Assembly: GCA_023443625.1 (NCBI GenBank)
Contig: JAEZTQ010000074.1
Location: 1 to 57,378, forward strand
Direction of reading: 5' to 3'
DNA length: 57,378 nt
Source: Bacillota bacterium
GTDB taxonomy: Bacteria; Bacillota_A; Clostridia; Lachnospirales; Lachnospiraceae
Shown here: positions 49,001 through 57,180 of the stretch, piece by piece
Layout of the letters: each line of letters begins with the position of its first letter
Numbering within the stretch: position 1 is the first letter of the stretch
Made by a program: the position numbers and the translations under genes
Notes under the pieces: model-generated
Told to the model about the DNA's origin: nothing
Databases searched by the model: none
Seen by the model: the letters and a program-made list of their open reading frames with translations, nothing else

Positions 49001-51118
49001 GACGGATTTAATATCACGACATTTGATGAGATTCTAACAACTGGCTTCAGAATCACTATGGAGAAAGAAAGCGATAGCAGCGAGGTAGGTCTTGGTTTGG
49101 TTGAATGGAGGGTAATCGGTACCAAATTACAGCAGGTTCCAGGTGTAATAATTACAACGGATCCAGCTGATACAACCGCCATTCCAAACGATGGATTTGC
49201 ACTTGTTACGATTAGTTCTTCGGTTACCGGAAGCGCAATCACAGCAACGGGATCAGCAATATCAGTAACGGGATCAGCAATCTATTTTACGACAGATGGC
49301 TCTACACCAACAAAGAATTCAACCTTATATACCGGTGAGTTTATTCTGACGACAAATAAGGAAGCTGGAGAAGCTATAGTGATTAAGGCGATTGAGATAA
49401 TACCGGGATGGTTAGCATCCAGTGTAGTTCAGAGGGTAATTATCTTCCAATCGAAGGATACGATACCTAGTAAATTATCTGATCCGAACATTATTACTAA
49501 TCCGACTGAAACATCAGCGATCACAAATAGTGCCAAGATAACAGTTATGTTAACCGCAGCAGAGGATGGAGTTGAAATATATTACACTACAGATGGCACT
49601 ACACCGAATAAGAATGCTACCAGATACACGGGTGAATTTTTATTAGGAACAAGTAATACAGCAGGGGAGACCAAGATTCTTAAAGTAATCAGTATAAAAG
49701 ACGGATGGGTGGATTCGAATGTGATTCAGAAAGTAATCACTTTCTTACCAAAGGAATCTACACCAACACCTAATCCAACACCTACACCAACACCTACACC
49801 AACACCGGCAACGACTGTTGTGGAGATTAAGGGTGATTCTGGTGCAACATTTGCCTCATTGTCAGTTATGACACAAAAGGGCAAGATGGATATATCAGTA
49901 AAAATTAATACAGAGGAACTTAAGAAACAATTAGAAGCCACAAACTCTTCTGACAAGGTGATTGATATTCCAATTATTACCGACAGTTTAATTCGTCAGG
50001 CAATTGACGATAAGGTGGATCAGTTACATGTATCGGTAGCTTTACCGAAAGAGCTTCTGTCAGGTGACGAGTTTGACCGAGCAAATATTAATCTACCAGA
50101 GGAATTACTGAAGGCAGTAAAAGAGAAGGGAATCAATGTTACTATATCCGTAAAAGATGAAGCTGCTAAAGAGCTATATTCATGGAGCTTTGACGAAAAG
50201 GATTTAGCTAATTCAAAACAGAGCTTGAGCGATGTGAATCTTGCATTAACAGTTAGCAAAGTTAAGGATCATGCTTCAATCGATCAGCTGCTTTCCACAA
50301 CTTTAGATGCCGAGAAGGGTCTTGTTATTAGCTTTAATCAAGAAGGTATACTACCAGCACAGACAAGTGTTAAAGTTTTTGTTGGTGATCTGATTAGAAA
50401 GGGAAGTAAAATCTACCTATATTGTTACAATTCAGATACCAATACCCTAGATACGATACCTTACAGCTCTCACTATTATGTTGATGCAGAAGGCTATATC
50501 ACAATGGATTTAATTCATTGTAATGATGAGTATGTTATATTAACAAAACCTGCTGATAAAAAGGTAATTACCTCTTTACGGGGGCAAATTAAGGTTTCAG
50601 TAGATCAGACCGAGCTTTATGTAGGTGGAACCAATAATAAAAAAGCACAATTAACAATTAAGGTGCCTTCCACATTAGAAATCGTATCTTCTTTGGAAGA
50701 TAAGACTTCTAGTAAAGCGCTAGGTGCTGTCACAGTTACTCATAAGTCCAGCAATAAAAAAGTAATTAAAGTGGATAGTAAAGGTGAGATTACAGCAGTA
50801 GGAGCGGGAACAGCAACGATTGTGACAACTATCAAACTATATAGTAATAAGGTTGTTACTATTAAGACTAAGATAACCGTAAAGAAAGCTGGTATTAGTT
50901 TTAAAAGCACCTCATCTTCTATGAAAGTGGGAGATACCTTTGTTTTCAAAATTGATGCAAAGGGATTAGACACAAGTAAAACTAAATGGGAAACATCCAA
51001 TAAGTCAGTTATTACCATCAATAAAGAAGGGAAAGCTACTGCTGTATCAAAAGGAACGGCATACATAACAGCAAAGATTGGAAAAGTTACCAAAAAGGTA
51101 AAAGTAGTAGTAAAGTAA
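43013..51118 (+). CDS. Giant secreted multidomain glycan-active protein, 2,701 residues
   Basis: Order of modules: signal peptide (~1-36); two near-identical discoidin (F5/8C)-like domains (~48-200, 203-355); a ~920-residue enzyme-like region (~360-1280) resembling DUF5695, with a beta-sandwich then an alpha/alpha-toroid (YRGYAYPHIYNTYFSMYKIA, TICGDAWWQFQYTAALAGYC); PKD-like (~1285-1380); LamG-like (~1385-1590); BIG4-like (~1590-1668); discoidin (~1668-1822); FIVAR helices (~1825-1885); discoidin (~1890-2040); two chitobiase-C-like domains (~2042-2145, 2150-2245; YYTTDGTTP); Pro-Thr linker; an unknown domain (~2270-2520); and two BIG2 domains. No LPXTG, SLH or dockerin is visible. It follows the GH127 operon and probably releases or binds arabinose-bearing wall glycans. 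Catalytic residues cannot be named. Confidence 0.88.
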   Translation: MRKFFYSREVKRSLSIVLIIAMLITLLPTSMVATAETGTSDPTVTGTDVALKATATANGEHPSWSIVAANLNNGHEPTASSAPAGSWHDYGIASDDGTSWVQYDWDSEVTVDSMSVYWMNDGVWEDRIPKSTKVEYRDADGNWQMVATYDATVMAEQKADQYNILPLDQEIKTKSIRMTMERNTDGFSSIHRWKVWGKVTPVDVALKGTASANGEHPSWSIVAANLNNGHEPTASSAPAGSWHDYGIASDDGTSWVQYDWDSEVTVDSMSVYWMNDGVWEDRIPTSATVEYKDADGNWQTAATYDATVMAAQKADQYNVLALDQEIKTQSIRMTMVRNTDTFCSIHRWKVWGQIAEAPLADAPVITKTADGYKMVNKYFIVETGKYGQITSLQLQGDEFPTNYVMNAKNSSSQNTTGHQWLGELMFSAKVGDATEYTEQNTNRSDSGRTVELLDDKVVVTYENATEEKGIKDFKVVETYAIVGDKLRWEITVENTNAETLTIGDFGLPLAFNERWPGGEEIYETRTVEHNFIGKNASYVYATRPSGLGMYLLLTPDISTDAGFEYRDHWRIQERADDEKDWCQDQSGWASGLNVYYIHSDYIKKTNRGYLENTKLKLAPGESKTYAFHFSGVEDETDMKSTLYQEGILDAVAVPGMAYSINMPGKFYLHTPLSKDDISFTIQCPHEMNIFTGKGIVHNLPTCNKTTENTYVKYDKTVTIDGEQYHVYDVRFGDLGQNNVVVTYNGGKSQTVLQFYMMDDVAAALTTHSDFMVEKTQFNDPLDISDKIFDDWMMDTKNRRAETDPTYWQKNYWGWGDDWALTHGQYIAEKNVYQPIAKEIKAVDEYLDIAIWNGLMREHQKDYLIHDFYMESPNSSPTYRGYAYPHIYNTYFSMYKIASKYPDMIEYTEDADTYLLRAFNIMKALYRGKGVAYNWSTGVMGELTTPDIIAALEKEGYYIEAKEIVDIMAEKYTNFKDTKYPYGSEYSYDNTGEEAVYTLAKVNLATDTDNAKSMMNKIDLKTRACRGLQPIWYYYANPTTICGDAWWQFQYTAALAGYCMDDWLRLQDNGKTETERAIASRVNYAAKLANLTCINSGQIDADIENIGAVSWTYQAELGNLGGQGTGGGNLHNGWRQMAGESDLGLFGALQILSSDVVVDPVFGLFSYGCNVTENSGVYSVTPLDGLFTRLNFINQELYIELDRDQYTSARVAADNTSIELSMKNLEGTAHKTDVDITGLNPGSYQIYVNGTLTGSFQAVDQKTSTVTLALPAAVTAEVAIKAGTALENQAPVVTLDASKTVAISDDIRLEADATDDGYVNSTLSYSWETVSVPADATAVFTTPDKHITNVTVDKTGDYVFEITVNDGGLSSSKQITVTVTEDPVLPEDLAIFNFNEGTVVGINKLRVNSTVSALQAELEDNTVLVDGKDGKAVLYTGSISGGYIELPGILTKNLQNATISVDVNLSSDQANKTTLFEFGDQVVVEFINGNMISMTVNGQQASTGVEFAPGYWKNVELVVSGDDYILYINGSKKAELLDTGLVLADIDTDTQRYLIGRSNVESDPFLKGMIDNFVIKSVAMTEEELIAVYSDGDHQVISAKTTTIVTNAGIAPVLPEKVSALFTDGVYEPFEVVWNVVSPDSYSKAGTFTVKGYLKDTDIQVSIRVMVVTGTLQNIAGDATPSAIYNNPSDLGGVKGLNDGFDPANSRDTSHGVWHNWGGNNGAPAWIQYKWDETQIIAGVDLYFFKDGNGNFSPSNYSIEYLNEDGNWYAVTNASGLGVNSNVYNKTTFDAVVTKALKITMTPATQGCGVIEWKAYAYQEKIVVDKSALNAAISTAEGLKEALFTAGMDAVKAALADAKTVAADKNSTQESVDAAANALNTAIITLTPIGDNMAFIANVSATYTSSWEKLSSVNDGAVSSVSNSSECSHWGTWGHADVTSETITYTWGLPVKLSSSELYIWNDGGGIQSPTSYVYEYLDSEGVWTEVTNAAGYEINLDGFNITTFDEILTTGFRITMEKESDSSEVGLGLVEWRVIGTKLQQVPGVIITTDPADTTAIPNDGFALVTISSSVTGSAITATGSAISVTGSAIYFTTDGSTPTKNSTLYTGEFILTTNKEAGEAIVIKAIEIIPGWLASSVVQRVIIFQSKDTIPSKLSDPNIITNPTETSAITNSAKITVMLTAAEDGVEIYYTTDGTTPNKNATRYTGEFLLGTSNTAGETKILKVISIKDGWVDSNVIQKVITFLPKESTPTPNPTPTPTPTPTPATTVVEIKGDSGATFASLSVMTQKGKMDISVKINTEELKKQLEATNSSDKVIDIPIITDSLIRQAIDDKVDQLHVSVALPKELLSGDEFDRANINLPEELLKAVKEKGINVTISVKDEAAKELYSWSFDEKDLANSKQSLSDVNLALTVSKVKDHASIDQLLSTTLDAEKGLVISFNQEGILPAQTSVKVFVGDLIRKGSKIYLYCYNSDTNTLDTIPYSSHYYVDAEGYITMDLIHCNDEYVILTKPADKKVITSLRGQIKVSVDQTELYVGGTNNKKAQLTIKVPSTLEIVSSLEDKTSSKALGAVTVTHKSSNKKVIKVDSKGEITAVGAGTATIVTTIKLYSNKVVTIKTKITVKKAGISFKSTSSSMKVGDTFVFKIDAKGLDTSKTKWETSNKSVITINKEGKATAVSKGTAYITAKIGKVTKKVKVVVK
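43181..43400 (+). repeat. Copy 1 of a 220-bp direct repeat
   Basis: Identical to 43646-43865 except for three third-position, silent differences; the copies are offset by exactly 465 bp (155 codons). It encodes the first half of the first discoidin-like domain. Confidence 0.95.
43646..43865 (+). repeat. Copy 2 of the 220-bp direct repeat
   Basis: Second copy, in the second discoidin-like domain. The remainder of the two domains is clearly more diverged than these 220 bp, which points to recent gene conversion or partial duplication. Confidence 0.95.
49223..49285 (+). repeat. Three 21-bp in-frame repeats inside a chitobiase-C-like domain
   Basis: Encodes VTGSAIT, ATGSAIS and VTGSAIY in tandem just before the YFTTDGSTP strand. 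The sister domain downstream lacks this expansion, so it is a local slippage-type insertion. Confidence 0.85.
49759..49810 (+). repeat. Pro-Thr linker repeat
   Basis: Repeated ACACCA/ACACCT units encode a TPTPTP-type linker separating the chitobiase-C-like domains from the C-terminal region of the giant protein. Confidence 0.9.
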
Positions 51119-51151
51119 ACATATTAGCCCAAAGGATTGTTTGACCTACAG

Positions 51152-51191
51152 CACAAGGAGAAGCATGTGTAATAGCTAGCTTCTCCTTGTG
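51152..51191 (+). terminator. Hairpin after the giant gene
   Basis: CACAAGGAGAAGC (51152-51164) and GCTTCTCCTTGTG (51179-51191) are perfect 13-bp complements. No T-tract follows, so termination may be partial, with readthrough into the chemoreceptor 50 bp downstream. Confidence 0.6.
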
Positions 51192-51240
51192 TACATAGTT
51201 GAGTAATTATCATATATTTTCAACAAAGGAGAATAATTAT

Positions 51241-53367
51241 ATGAAGAAAGGGATTAAAGCACTTCTTGATGGTAAGGTACGAAAGAGATTTAGGATACAT
51301 AAAAGAGGCGAAGAAAGAAGAAAAGAATTTTCGGGAATACATAAATTATTTGCATTGCAGGTCAAATTAATAGGCGCCTTCTTAGTACCAATTGCGTTCA
51401 TTATTATCCTTGGAATAGTGTCCTTTGAAAAAGCGGCAGATGGAATTCGTAATAGCTATGAGAATTCTACAATCAAGACAATGAATATGACCAGTGAGTA
51501 TTTGCAGTTTGGTGTGACATCCATAGATAGTTTATCCGCTCAATATGATAATGATGAAACTATGTGGAAATATCTATTGGGTCTTTATAATGATGATTTA
51601 ATTAAGATGAACGATGTATTTCGGGATCTAGTGGATTCAGCTTTAGCAAAAGAAGTAACCGATGAATTTATCTCAAGTATATCCGTATTCTCGGATAATG
51701 TTAATTCCATTTCAACGATTCATTATCTAAAGGATGGTATTTATTCAGGATTTTATGAGACGGAGACGGGGAAAAGCATGGATGGGAATTCATCCATATG
51801 GGTAGGACGCAACGACTTTTTAGATGAAAAAATGGGAAGCGATCCAAGTGAGTATTCCATGAGGCAGATAAGAAAATTTAAGAAAGCAAAAGCTTTTATT
51901 GTTATAGATATGGATTATGATACCGTATCAAACATTTTAGCTAGTATGGATTTTGATAAAGAGGGTCTTATCGCTCTGGTCACTCCCGATGGTAAGGAGA
52001 TCTTAACAAAAGAACAAGATGGGAAATCAGCTACTATATTTATCAATGAAGAATTTTATCAGAATGCTATCACTTCTGAAAAGGTGAATGATTCATACTA
52101 TGTGAAATATAAGGGTAAGGATCATCTGTTCTTATATTCAAAAATTGGAGAAACAGGAGCGATTCTATGTGGAGTAATACCAAAGAGTGTTATATTAGGT
52201 CAGGCAGATGATATTAAGAAACTGACTATGTTCATTGTATTTATAGCATGTATCATAGCCACTTTAATCGGCTTTTTCCTTTCAAAAGGAATCGATTTAA
52301 CAATTCAGGATATGACTAAAAAATTAAAAAAGGCGGCAGAAGGGGATCTGACAGTTCATTTTAGTACAAAGCGTAAGGATGAATTCAAGATTCTGATTCA
52401 TGAAATCAATTATACTTTCTCGAATGTGAAAGCATTGATTAGTCAGGTGAAGCACTTAAGTGGCAAGGTTTCCTTGGCTTCAGATGGAGTATCTGCAACT
52501 TCTGAGATGTTTTTAAATTCAGCCAAAAACATAACCTTGACAATGGATGAGATCGAACAGGGAATTATACAGCAGGCAACAGATGCCGAGAAATGTCTGC
52601 ATCAGATGGATATTCTCTCCAATAAAATAGTTCAAATGAGTAATAATTCCAATAAAATCGATAAGATTGCTGCTGATACCATAAAGAGTGTTCAAGAGGG
52701 AACGGGTATTGTATCCAGAGAATTAACAGAACAAACAAAATCAACCATAGAAATAACAACTGATATTGTTCAAGGAATTGAAAGTCTGGCTGTAAAGTCA
52801 AAGTCGATCAGTATGATTATAAATACAATTAATGAGATTTCGAACCAGACGAATCTATTATCCTTAAATGCTTCTATTGAAGCAGCAAGAGCGGGAGAGT
52901 TCGGAAAAGGCTTTGCAGTAGTAGCAAATGAAATCAGAAACCTAGCAGATGAGACAAAGAGATCTATCAATGATATTAAGAAAATTATTGATGCCATTCA
53001 AGGAGACACCACAGAGCTTGTAACCATGGCTCAAAAAGCTGAAACCGTATTGGTAGAGCAGGATGCAGCAGTTAAAAATGCATCAACTTCTTATCGGGAT
53101 ATTGATGAGAGCGTCGGTAATCTTATGCTGCATTTAAACAATATTATTAGTGATGTAAATAATATAGAAGAATTAAGAGTCAGCACATTAGGTGCAATAG
53201 AAAATATATCAGCTGTTCTGGAAGAGGTAGCAGCATCCTCTAATCATGTTAACGGGATTTCTTTTGAGCAGCTGCAATCTGTTAATATATTGAAACAATC
53301 GGCTGATGACCTGAATAGTCAGTCAGAGGAGCTTGCAAAAGAGATAGAGAAGTTTACTGTGAGCTAA
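51241..53367 (+). CDS. Methyl-accepting chemotaxis protein, paralogue of the one at 14029
   Basis: Chemoreceptor, 708 aa from ATG 51241 (AAAGGAG 8 bp upstream; an upstream in-frame ATG near 51199 has no RBS). A Lys/Arg-rich N-terminus precedes TM1 (~42-62), an extracellular Cache-like domain (~65-325), TM2 (~328-350), HAMP (KRKDEFKIL follows) and a signalling domain with tip [20 protein letters not shown] near 540-560. It shares layout and many motifs with the receptor at 14029-16194, so the two arose by duplication. Position directly after the giant glycan-active protein suggests sensing of released sugars. Confidence 0.93.
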   Translation: MKKGIKALLDGKVRKRFRIHKRGEERRKEFSGIHKLFALQVKLIGAFLVPIAFIIILGIVSFEKAADGIRNSYENSTIKTMNMTSEYLQFGVTSIDSLSAQYDNDETMWKYLLGLYNDDLIKMNDVFRDLVDSALAKEVTDEFISSISVFSDNVNSISTIHYLKDGIYSGFYETETGKSMDGNSSIWVGRNDFLDEKMGSDPSEYSMRQIRKFKKAKAFIVIDMDYDTVSNILASMDFDKEGLIALVTPDGKEILTKEQDGKSATIFINEEFYQNAITSEKVNDSYYVKYKGKDHLFLYSKIGETGAILCGVIPKSVILGQADDIKKLTMFIVFIACIIATLIGFFLSKGIDLTIQDMTKKLKKAAEGDLTVHFSTKRKDEFKILIHEINYTFSNVKALISQVKHLSGKVSLASDGVSATSEMFLNSAKNITLTMDEIEQGIIQQATDAEKCLHQMDILSNKIVQMSNNSNKIDKIAADTIKSVQEGTGIVSRELTEQTKSTIEITTDIVQGIESLAVKSKSISMIINTINEISNQTNLLSLNASIEAARAGEFGKGFAVVANEIRNLADETKRSINDIKKIIDAIQGDTTELVTMAQKAETVLVEQDAAVKNASTSYRDIDESVGNLMLHLNNIISDVNNIEELRVSTLGAIENISAVLEEVAASSNHVNGISFEQLQSVNILKQSADDLNSQSEELAKEIEKFTVS

Positions 53368-53410
53368 ATGTATAACTATGAAATAGAAAGATGTCAAGTA
53401 ATTAGACCTT

Positions 53411-53443
53411 AGATAGGGCGTTCATCGCCCTATCTATTTTTTT
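53411..53443 (+). terminator. Intrinsic terminator of the chemoreceptor gene
   Basis: AGATAGGGCG (53411-53420) and CGCCCTATCT (53426-53435) pair perfectly around a 5-nt loop, followed by A and seven T. Confidence 0.88.
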
Positions 53444-53462
53444 ACCACTATGCCATCTTTCG

Positions 53463-54431
53463 TTACAAAATTGAGGGATTATTTTTTCCTACAAATGAGA
53501 TACCATCAAATTCCCAATCATAACCTCCGCTAACAAAAAGTGTTCTTTTGCTCTTCTCTTCACCAAAGCAAAATATTATTGGCCATGAAATTAATTCGAA
53601 TGTATTATCTCCTAAGTATCTCATTGGCATTTTAGGAAAAAAGCCTTTATAGTATAATAAGTTATCCGATTCATCAAAACATATCTCTAGGCAGACCTCG
53701 CATCCATCAATTAACTGATAATAACAACCACAATATTTTGCGGGGTTACTAAGGATATGTGCTTTTGGCTCAATATATTTCAAATCTAATTTATTTAATA
53801 TTGCAGTAATATAAACATTCCATTTTTCCCCGGTAGTGTCAATTTCAAGTACATCATTCTTCATACGAACACATATTTCGTGAGAAGTTTGTTGATACTC
53901 CTTCTCCGCTTCATACTGTTCATCAGCATTGCCAAAACCACATGCTCTCAAGTGTTCTTCTGAAAGAATATAATTTGCCCACCGTTCCCCCCTTACTTTA
54001 TATGCAGCTTCATAACTCTTTTGGGGATTTGGTCGATATAGCCTAACAATGAAAGGATTTAATTTAGCAAAATAATTCATAATTGTATCATAGAATTCAA
54101 ATAATTCATCTTTAGTAATACAACTATTCATAAGGTATCTTGTAATCATTTGAAAAAGACAACCTTCCATAACATAAACTTTTTCTGATGTATATACCAT
54201 ATCAGATAAGTTTTTCCACCTTCTAAGCATCTCGTTAAGATTTGCTCTCAATCCCTCTTGTGTATGTAAATCACCAAGTTCAAATTCACCTTGCCGTATG
54301 GGATGATTGCTGCATTCTTCATGTAACCAAATACTTGGGATGTTGTTTAGTTGTAATTGATTATATATATATTGAGATGTCGTTGATTTTCCTGTAGTGC
54401 TCATACCTCCAATGAGTATTAATTTATGCAT
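53463..54431 (-). CDS. P-loop kinase-like protein
   Basis: Predicted nucleotide-binding protein, 322 aa, no signal or TM. Walker A is GGMSTTGKSTTS (residues ~8-19); a VYVMEGCLFQ segment near 88 may be the Walker B-like strand. The N-terminal ~210 residues look like a small-molecule or nucleoside kinase fold, with YKVRGERWANYI as a possible lid. The C-terminal ~100 residues form a separate beta-rich domain of unknown role. RBS AAAGGGAG. The substrate is not recognisable; it may be an antibiotic- or sugar-modifying kinase, or a zeta-toxin-like relative. Confidence 0.7.
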   Translation of the reverse strand: MHKLILIGGMSTTGKSTTSQYIYNQLQLNNIPSIWLHEECSNHPIRQGEFELGDLHTQEGLRANLNEMLRRWKNLSDMVYTSEKVYVMEGCLFQMITRYLMNSCITKDELFEFYDTIMNYFAKLNPFIVRLYRPNPQKSYEAAYKVRGERWANYILSEEHLRACGFGNADEQYEAEKEYQQTSHEICVRMKNDVLEIDTTGEKWNVYITAILNKLDLKYIEPKAHILSNPAKYCGCYYQLIDGCEVCLEICFDESDNLLYYKGFFPKMPMRYLGDNTFELISWPIIFCFGEEKSKRTLFVSGGYDWEFDGISFVGKNNPSIL

Positions 54432-54519
54432 TATCTTTCTCCCTTTCCATAGTCAATTTTATGGGTGTTTCAAGAGGTAATTTATATGTGAACTTCCTCA
54501 AATACTTATTAATTTAATA

Positions 54520-54681
54520 TTAATTTTTCTGAACAACATAAATGATGTTCATGCCACAGTCAAGGGTGCTAGGTAATTTAGTAAATAATCCAGCAGAACT
54601 GCGCTCAATTATTTTTACAGGAAACTGATTGAATAACTCATCCATTTGGCTGCTCCTCATCATATGTACATAATCAGCACA
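54520..54681 (-). pseudogene. 3' remnant of a SAM methyltransferase gene
   Basis: Between stops on the minus strand is a 53-codon fragment containing YVHMMRSSQMDELFNQFPVK and LDCGMNIIYVVQKN. This resembles the C-terminal end of small class I methyltransferases. The SAM-binding part is missing, replaced upstream by the unrelated gene ending at 54709. It is a decayed remnant marking an insertion or deletion junction. Confidence 0.45.
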
Positions 54682-54708
54682 TCATTTTAGATATTTGGCC
54701 TGTCTACT

Positions 54709-55821
54709 TTACAAAACCGCAACCGCTTTTTTGATTGTTTCAAGCACTTTATTTTCCATAATTTTAGTGCATTCGATGGCCATGGCAATCATGACGCCAT
54801 ATCCCTGCACCCCGGAATCCCAAAGTTTGCCATCCATCAAATCTGGTTTTGCGTTCAGTCTGTTTATCATGTGCCCAAAATCCATGATGCAGTAATTCGG
54901 AACATCGAAGTTACGGTCATTACCTAATAACTCTATAATTGCCGGATTGCGCATTTCTTCATAGATGCGCTTTGCGACACCGATTCCTACATTGGTAAAG
55001 AAACTGTTCCAGGCATAAATCGCCGCCTCAGCCAAGCGGTTCATACGCACCTTCCTTTCCTTGGCCTCTACACAGTCAAGCCAAGACGCATCCGAATAGT
55101 CATCGACGGGTTCAAAGCCATAATACAGTCCTAATTCGTAGGAGCCTCCGCTTAGATTCTTAATATAATCGTTCCAAATCTTTTCCTTGAAATTATACTC
55201 CATTACATTTTGGATATTCTTAAATCCGTCCTTCACTGTGTATCGCGGGGCGATTTCCTCTCTGAATATGTACAGGGTCTTCAAGTCATCGTATGGCAGA
55301 CTGTTTTCCCTATAGGCATTACCAGTAATAAGCGTATCTCTGTCGTAGCCAATAATCACGCGGAAGCGTTTCTTCCCGGATGCAAATTCTGCGATGACGG
55401 GCCTGTCCATATCAATGGAAGCAATAATTTCATTTTTAAATGCGGATTTGTCGGTATACTTGCGGTATTCGTATCCGGTGAACCCAAACAAGAAATCCGT
55501 AGTATAATCCGTCCCGCAACTTCTGCCGTCGGCTTCGGTTCCCTCGATCAGTTTTTGCATCTCTGTCAATTCGCCATCGTAGCGGCAGCGCAGGGCGTTG
55601 CGTCCGCACATAGTTTCAAATAGGGTAATGTATTCCTGTCCTTCCCTGTTGGCACAGTTATGGCAAAAATCGCAAACATTGTCCTCTTCCCATTTATGAC
55701 ACACATTGAGTTCCCTGCTACCGATTTTCTTGAGATACATATACGCCGAGGCAAAACAGTGGGTAAAAGTCGTGTTTAAGGAATTGATGAAAGGTACTTT
55801 GAAATCGAGTTGGTTTTTCAT
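54709..55821 (-). CDS. GC-rich uncharacterised protein, possibly cysteine-peptidase-like (BtrH_N-like)
   Basis: Cytoplasmic protein, 370 aa. The N-terminal THCFASAYMYLKKIG resembles the Cys-helix start of BtrH_N/C39-like papain folds, and DRPVIAEFASGKKRFRVIIGYD (one gap before the Gly) resembles their second catalytic strand. A cysteine cluster (VCDFCHNCAN, residues ~49-58) may bind metal. The C-terminal half is helical (NRLAEAAIYAWNSFFTN) as in related peptide or thioester enzymes. GC content is clearly higher than in neighbours (over 50% in places, against roughly 35-40%), with different codon usage, so transfer from another genome is likely. RBS AAAGGAG. The family call is tentative. Confidence 0.6.
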   Translation of the reverse strand: MKNQLDFKVPFINSLNTTFTHCFASAYMYLKKIGSRELNVCHKWEEDNVCDFCHNCANREGQEYITLFETMCGRNALRCRYDGELTEMQKLIEGTEADGRSCGTDYTTDFLFGFTGYEYRKYTDKSAFKNEIIASIDMDRPVIAEFASGKKRFRVIIGYDRDTLITGNAYRENSLPYDDLKTLYIFREEIAPRYTVKDGFKNIQNVMEYNFKEKIWNDYIKNLSGGSYELGLYYGFEPVDDYSDASWLDCVEAKERKVRMNRLAEAAIYAWNSFFTNVGIGVAKRIYEEMRNPAIIELLGNDRNFDVPNYCIMDFGHMINRLNAKPDLMDGKLWDSGVQGYGVMIAMAIECTKIMENKVLETIKKAVAVL

Positions 55822-55997
55822 GGTTTTCTCCTTTTATTTTATTTATGGATTCAGGATTGCTATTTTATTTAAATTACGAAAAAAAAATTAAATAATAACC
55901 ACATTTTCTCTCCCGTAAAATGGTTACTGATGGTAAAGGATGGGACCTTTAAATTGGTTGACAAGAAATATATACATATATAAAATAAATGTAATGT

Positions 55998-56007
55998 GGG
56001 GGGGGGG
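55998..56007. repeat. Run of ten G in AT-rich intergenic DNA
   Basis: A homopolymer of ten G between divergent genes, in a region otherwise about 75% AT. It is prone to slippage or sequencing error. No gene is visible in 55822-56231 apart from the RBS of the next gene. Confidence 0.9.
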
Positions 56008-56106
56008 TTTGGCATTATCGAAATCCTAATGATAAAAATCACTATAGACAAACTATCTTGAATCTTTTGCTTTTTGATTGCTAAATTACAAGAGATGACG
56101 AGACTC

Positions 56107-56132
56107 TTAATAAGTCATATTAATAAGTCATA
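56107..56132. repeat. Tandem 13-bp repeat upstream of a small membrane protein
   Basis: TTAATAAGTCATA occurs twice in direct contact (56107-56119, 56120-56132), about 100 bp before the start at 56232. It may be slippage or a regulatory site. Confidence 0.8.
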
Positions 56133-56231
56133 AATTAGTGGAAGGTCTATTACTTCTTAGAAACTTCATATTAACGAAGCACTGTAGAATGGTCTGGCGT
56201 ATATAATGTCTGTATTTTAAGGGGGAAGGTA

Positions 56232-56720
56232 ATGAAAAAAATTAGCCTTAAAGTTTATCTATCAATTATCATTTTATCAATATTATTTATCGTTTTAGTG
56301 ATACTATTAATAAGCAATCATGGAGTTTCATCAACTGTAGTTAAGACTTTTGAAAGTGATTATGGTAGTTTTGAAGTAAAAGTACCTAAGCAGTGGAAAT
56401 GTGATGAATTTCAGTTTATAGGAGCTACCATGGAGGAGGAGGCGACACCTGATGGCGGGATACAAATAAATATAAATGATGAATCTATAATAAATATTAC
56501 AGTTTCGTTATCCCGTATTTATTATCAAGGATCATTTCAAGAAAATATAAAAACAGATGGTGGAATTACGGCAAAAGCATACTCCTTTAATAATGATGGT
56601 ATAATTAATCAAATTGAATTTACTGAATCGATAGGCGTCTTTATTAATTGTAGTGATGATATTTATCTCAAATATAAACAAGATATTTTGGATTTAGTTA
56701 AGTCTATAAAAATTAAATAA
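56232..56720 (+). CDS. Small membrane-anchored protein of unknown function
   Basis: 162 aa with one N-terminal TM helix or uncleaved signal (~9-30) and an extracellular beta-rich domain (TFESDYGSFEVKVPKQWKCD). That domain has two cysteines (residue ~56 and one near the C-terminus) that could form a disulfide. The pattern resembles PsbP/DUF-type surface domains, but no family is recognised. RBS GGGGGAAGG. Monocistronic. Confidence 0.7.
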   Translation: MKKISLKVYLSIIILSILFIVLVILLISNHGVSSTVVKTFESDYGSFEVKVPKQWKCDEFQFIGATMEEEATPDGGIQININDESIINITVSLSRIYYQGSFQENIKTDGGITAKAYSFNNDGIINQIEFTESIGVFINCSDDIYLKYKQDILDLVKSIKIK

Positions 56721-56934
56721 AGTGTTTTTTTAAAACCTGCTAATGAAAGTCAGGCGCATTTTTTAGAAGTTTAAGAATATTACTGAGCATAACAAACAGG
56801 CTGGCTACATGCCCAGCTTGCCTTGATATCTTTTGATGCTAAAACATTCTGAAACTTTGGTGCACCATAGTTATTTGCTGTCAAAGTAGATTTCTTTGAT
56901 TTGTCCACAGTTATATACTACCACCAATATTGAA

Positions 56935-57180
56935 TTATTTAGCTCTATGATTTAATGTATCAATCAATAATACTCCATATGCAAAGAGTGCGATTAGAAT
57001 ACATACTCCAAAAGTTATAATTGCATATAATGAAAAAATACGAAGTAGACATAAAATAAATGCTAAAACAGCAAGAGAATTTGCTACCATGCCGACTTTA
57101 AATGCAAATTTACTTTTTTTGAAATTCTGTCCAATGACTTTAAGGCCTGCTTTTGAGCTTTCCTTATTTTTTTCTGTCAT
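56935..57180 (-). CDS. Small two-helix membrane protein
   Basis: 81 aa from ATG 57180, chosen because GAGGAGG lies ~9 bp upstream; the frame extends to 57210 without an RBS. A charged N-terminus (~1-24) precedes two TM helices (~28-47 and ~50-72). Unrecognised. Nothing is seen in 57211-57378. Confidence 0.65.
   Translation of the reverse strand: MTEKNKESSKAGLKVIGQNFKKSKFAFKVGMVANSLAVLAFILCLLRIFSLYAIITFGVCILIALFAYGVLLIDTLNHRAK

Noticed and set aside
49759..49810. Short CRISPR-like repeat
   Set aside because: The periodicity is an in-frame Thr-Pro linker without spacers.
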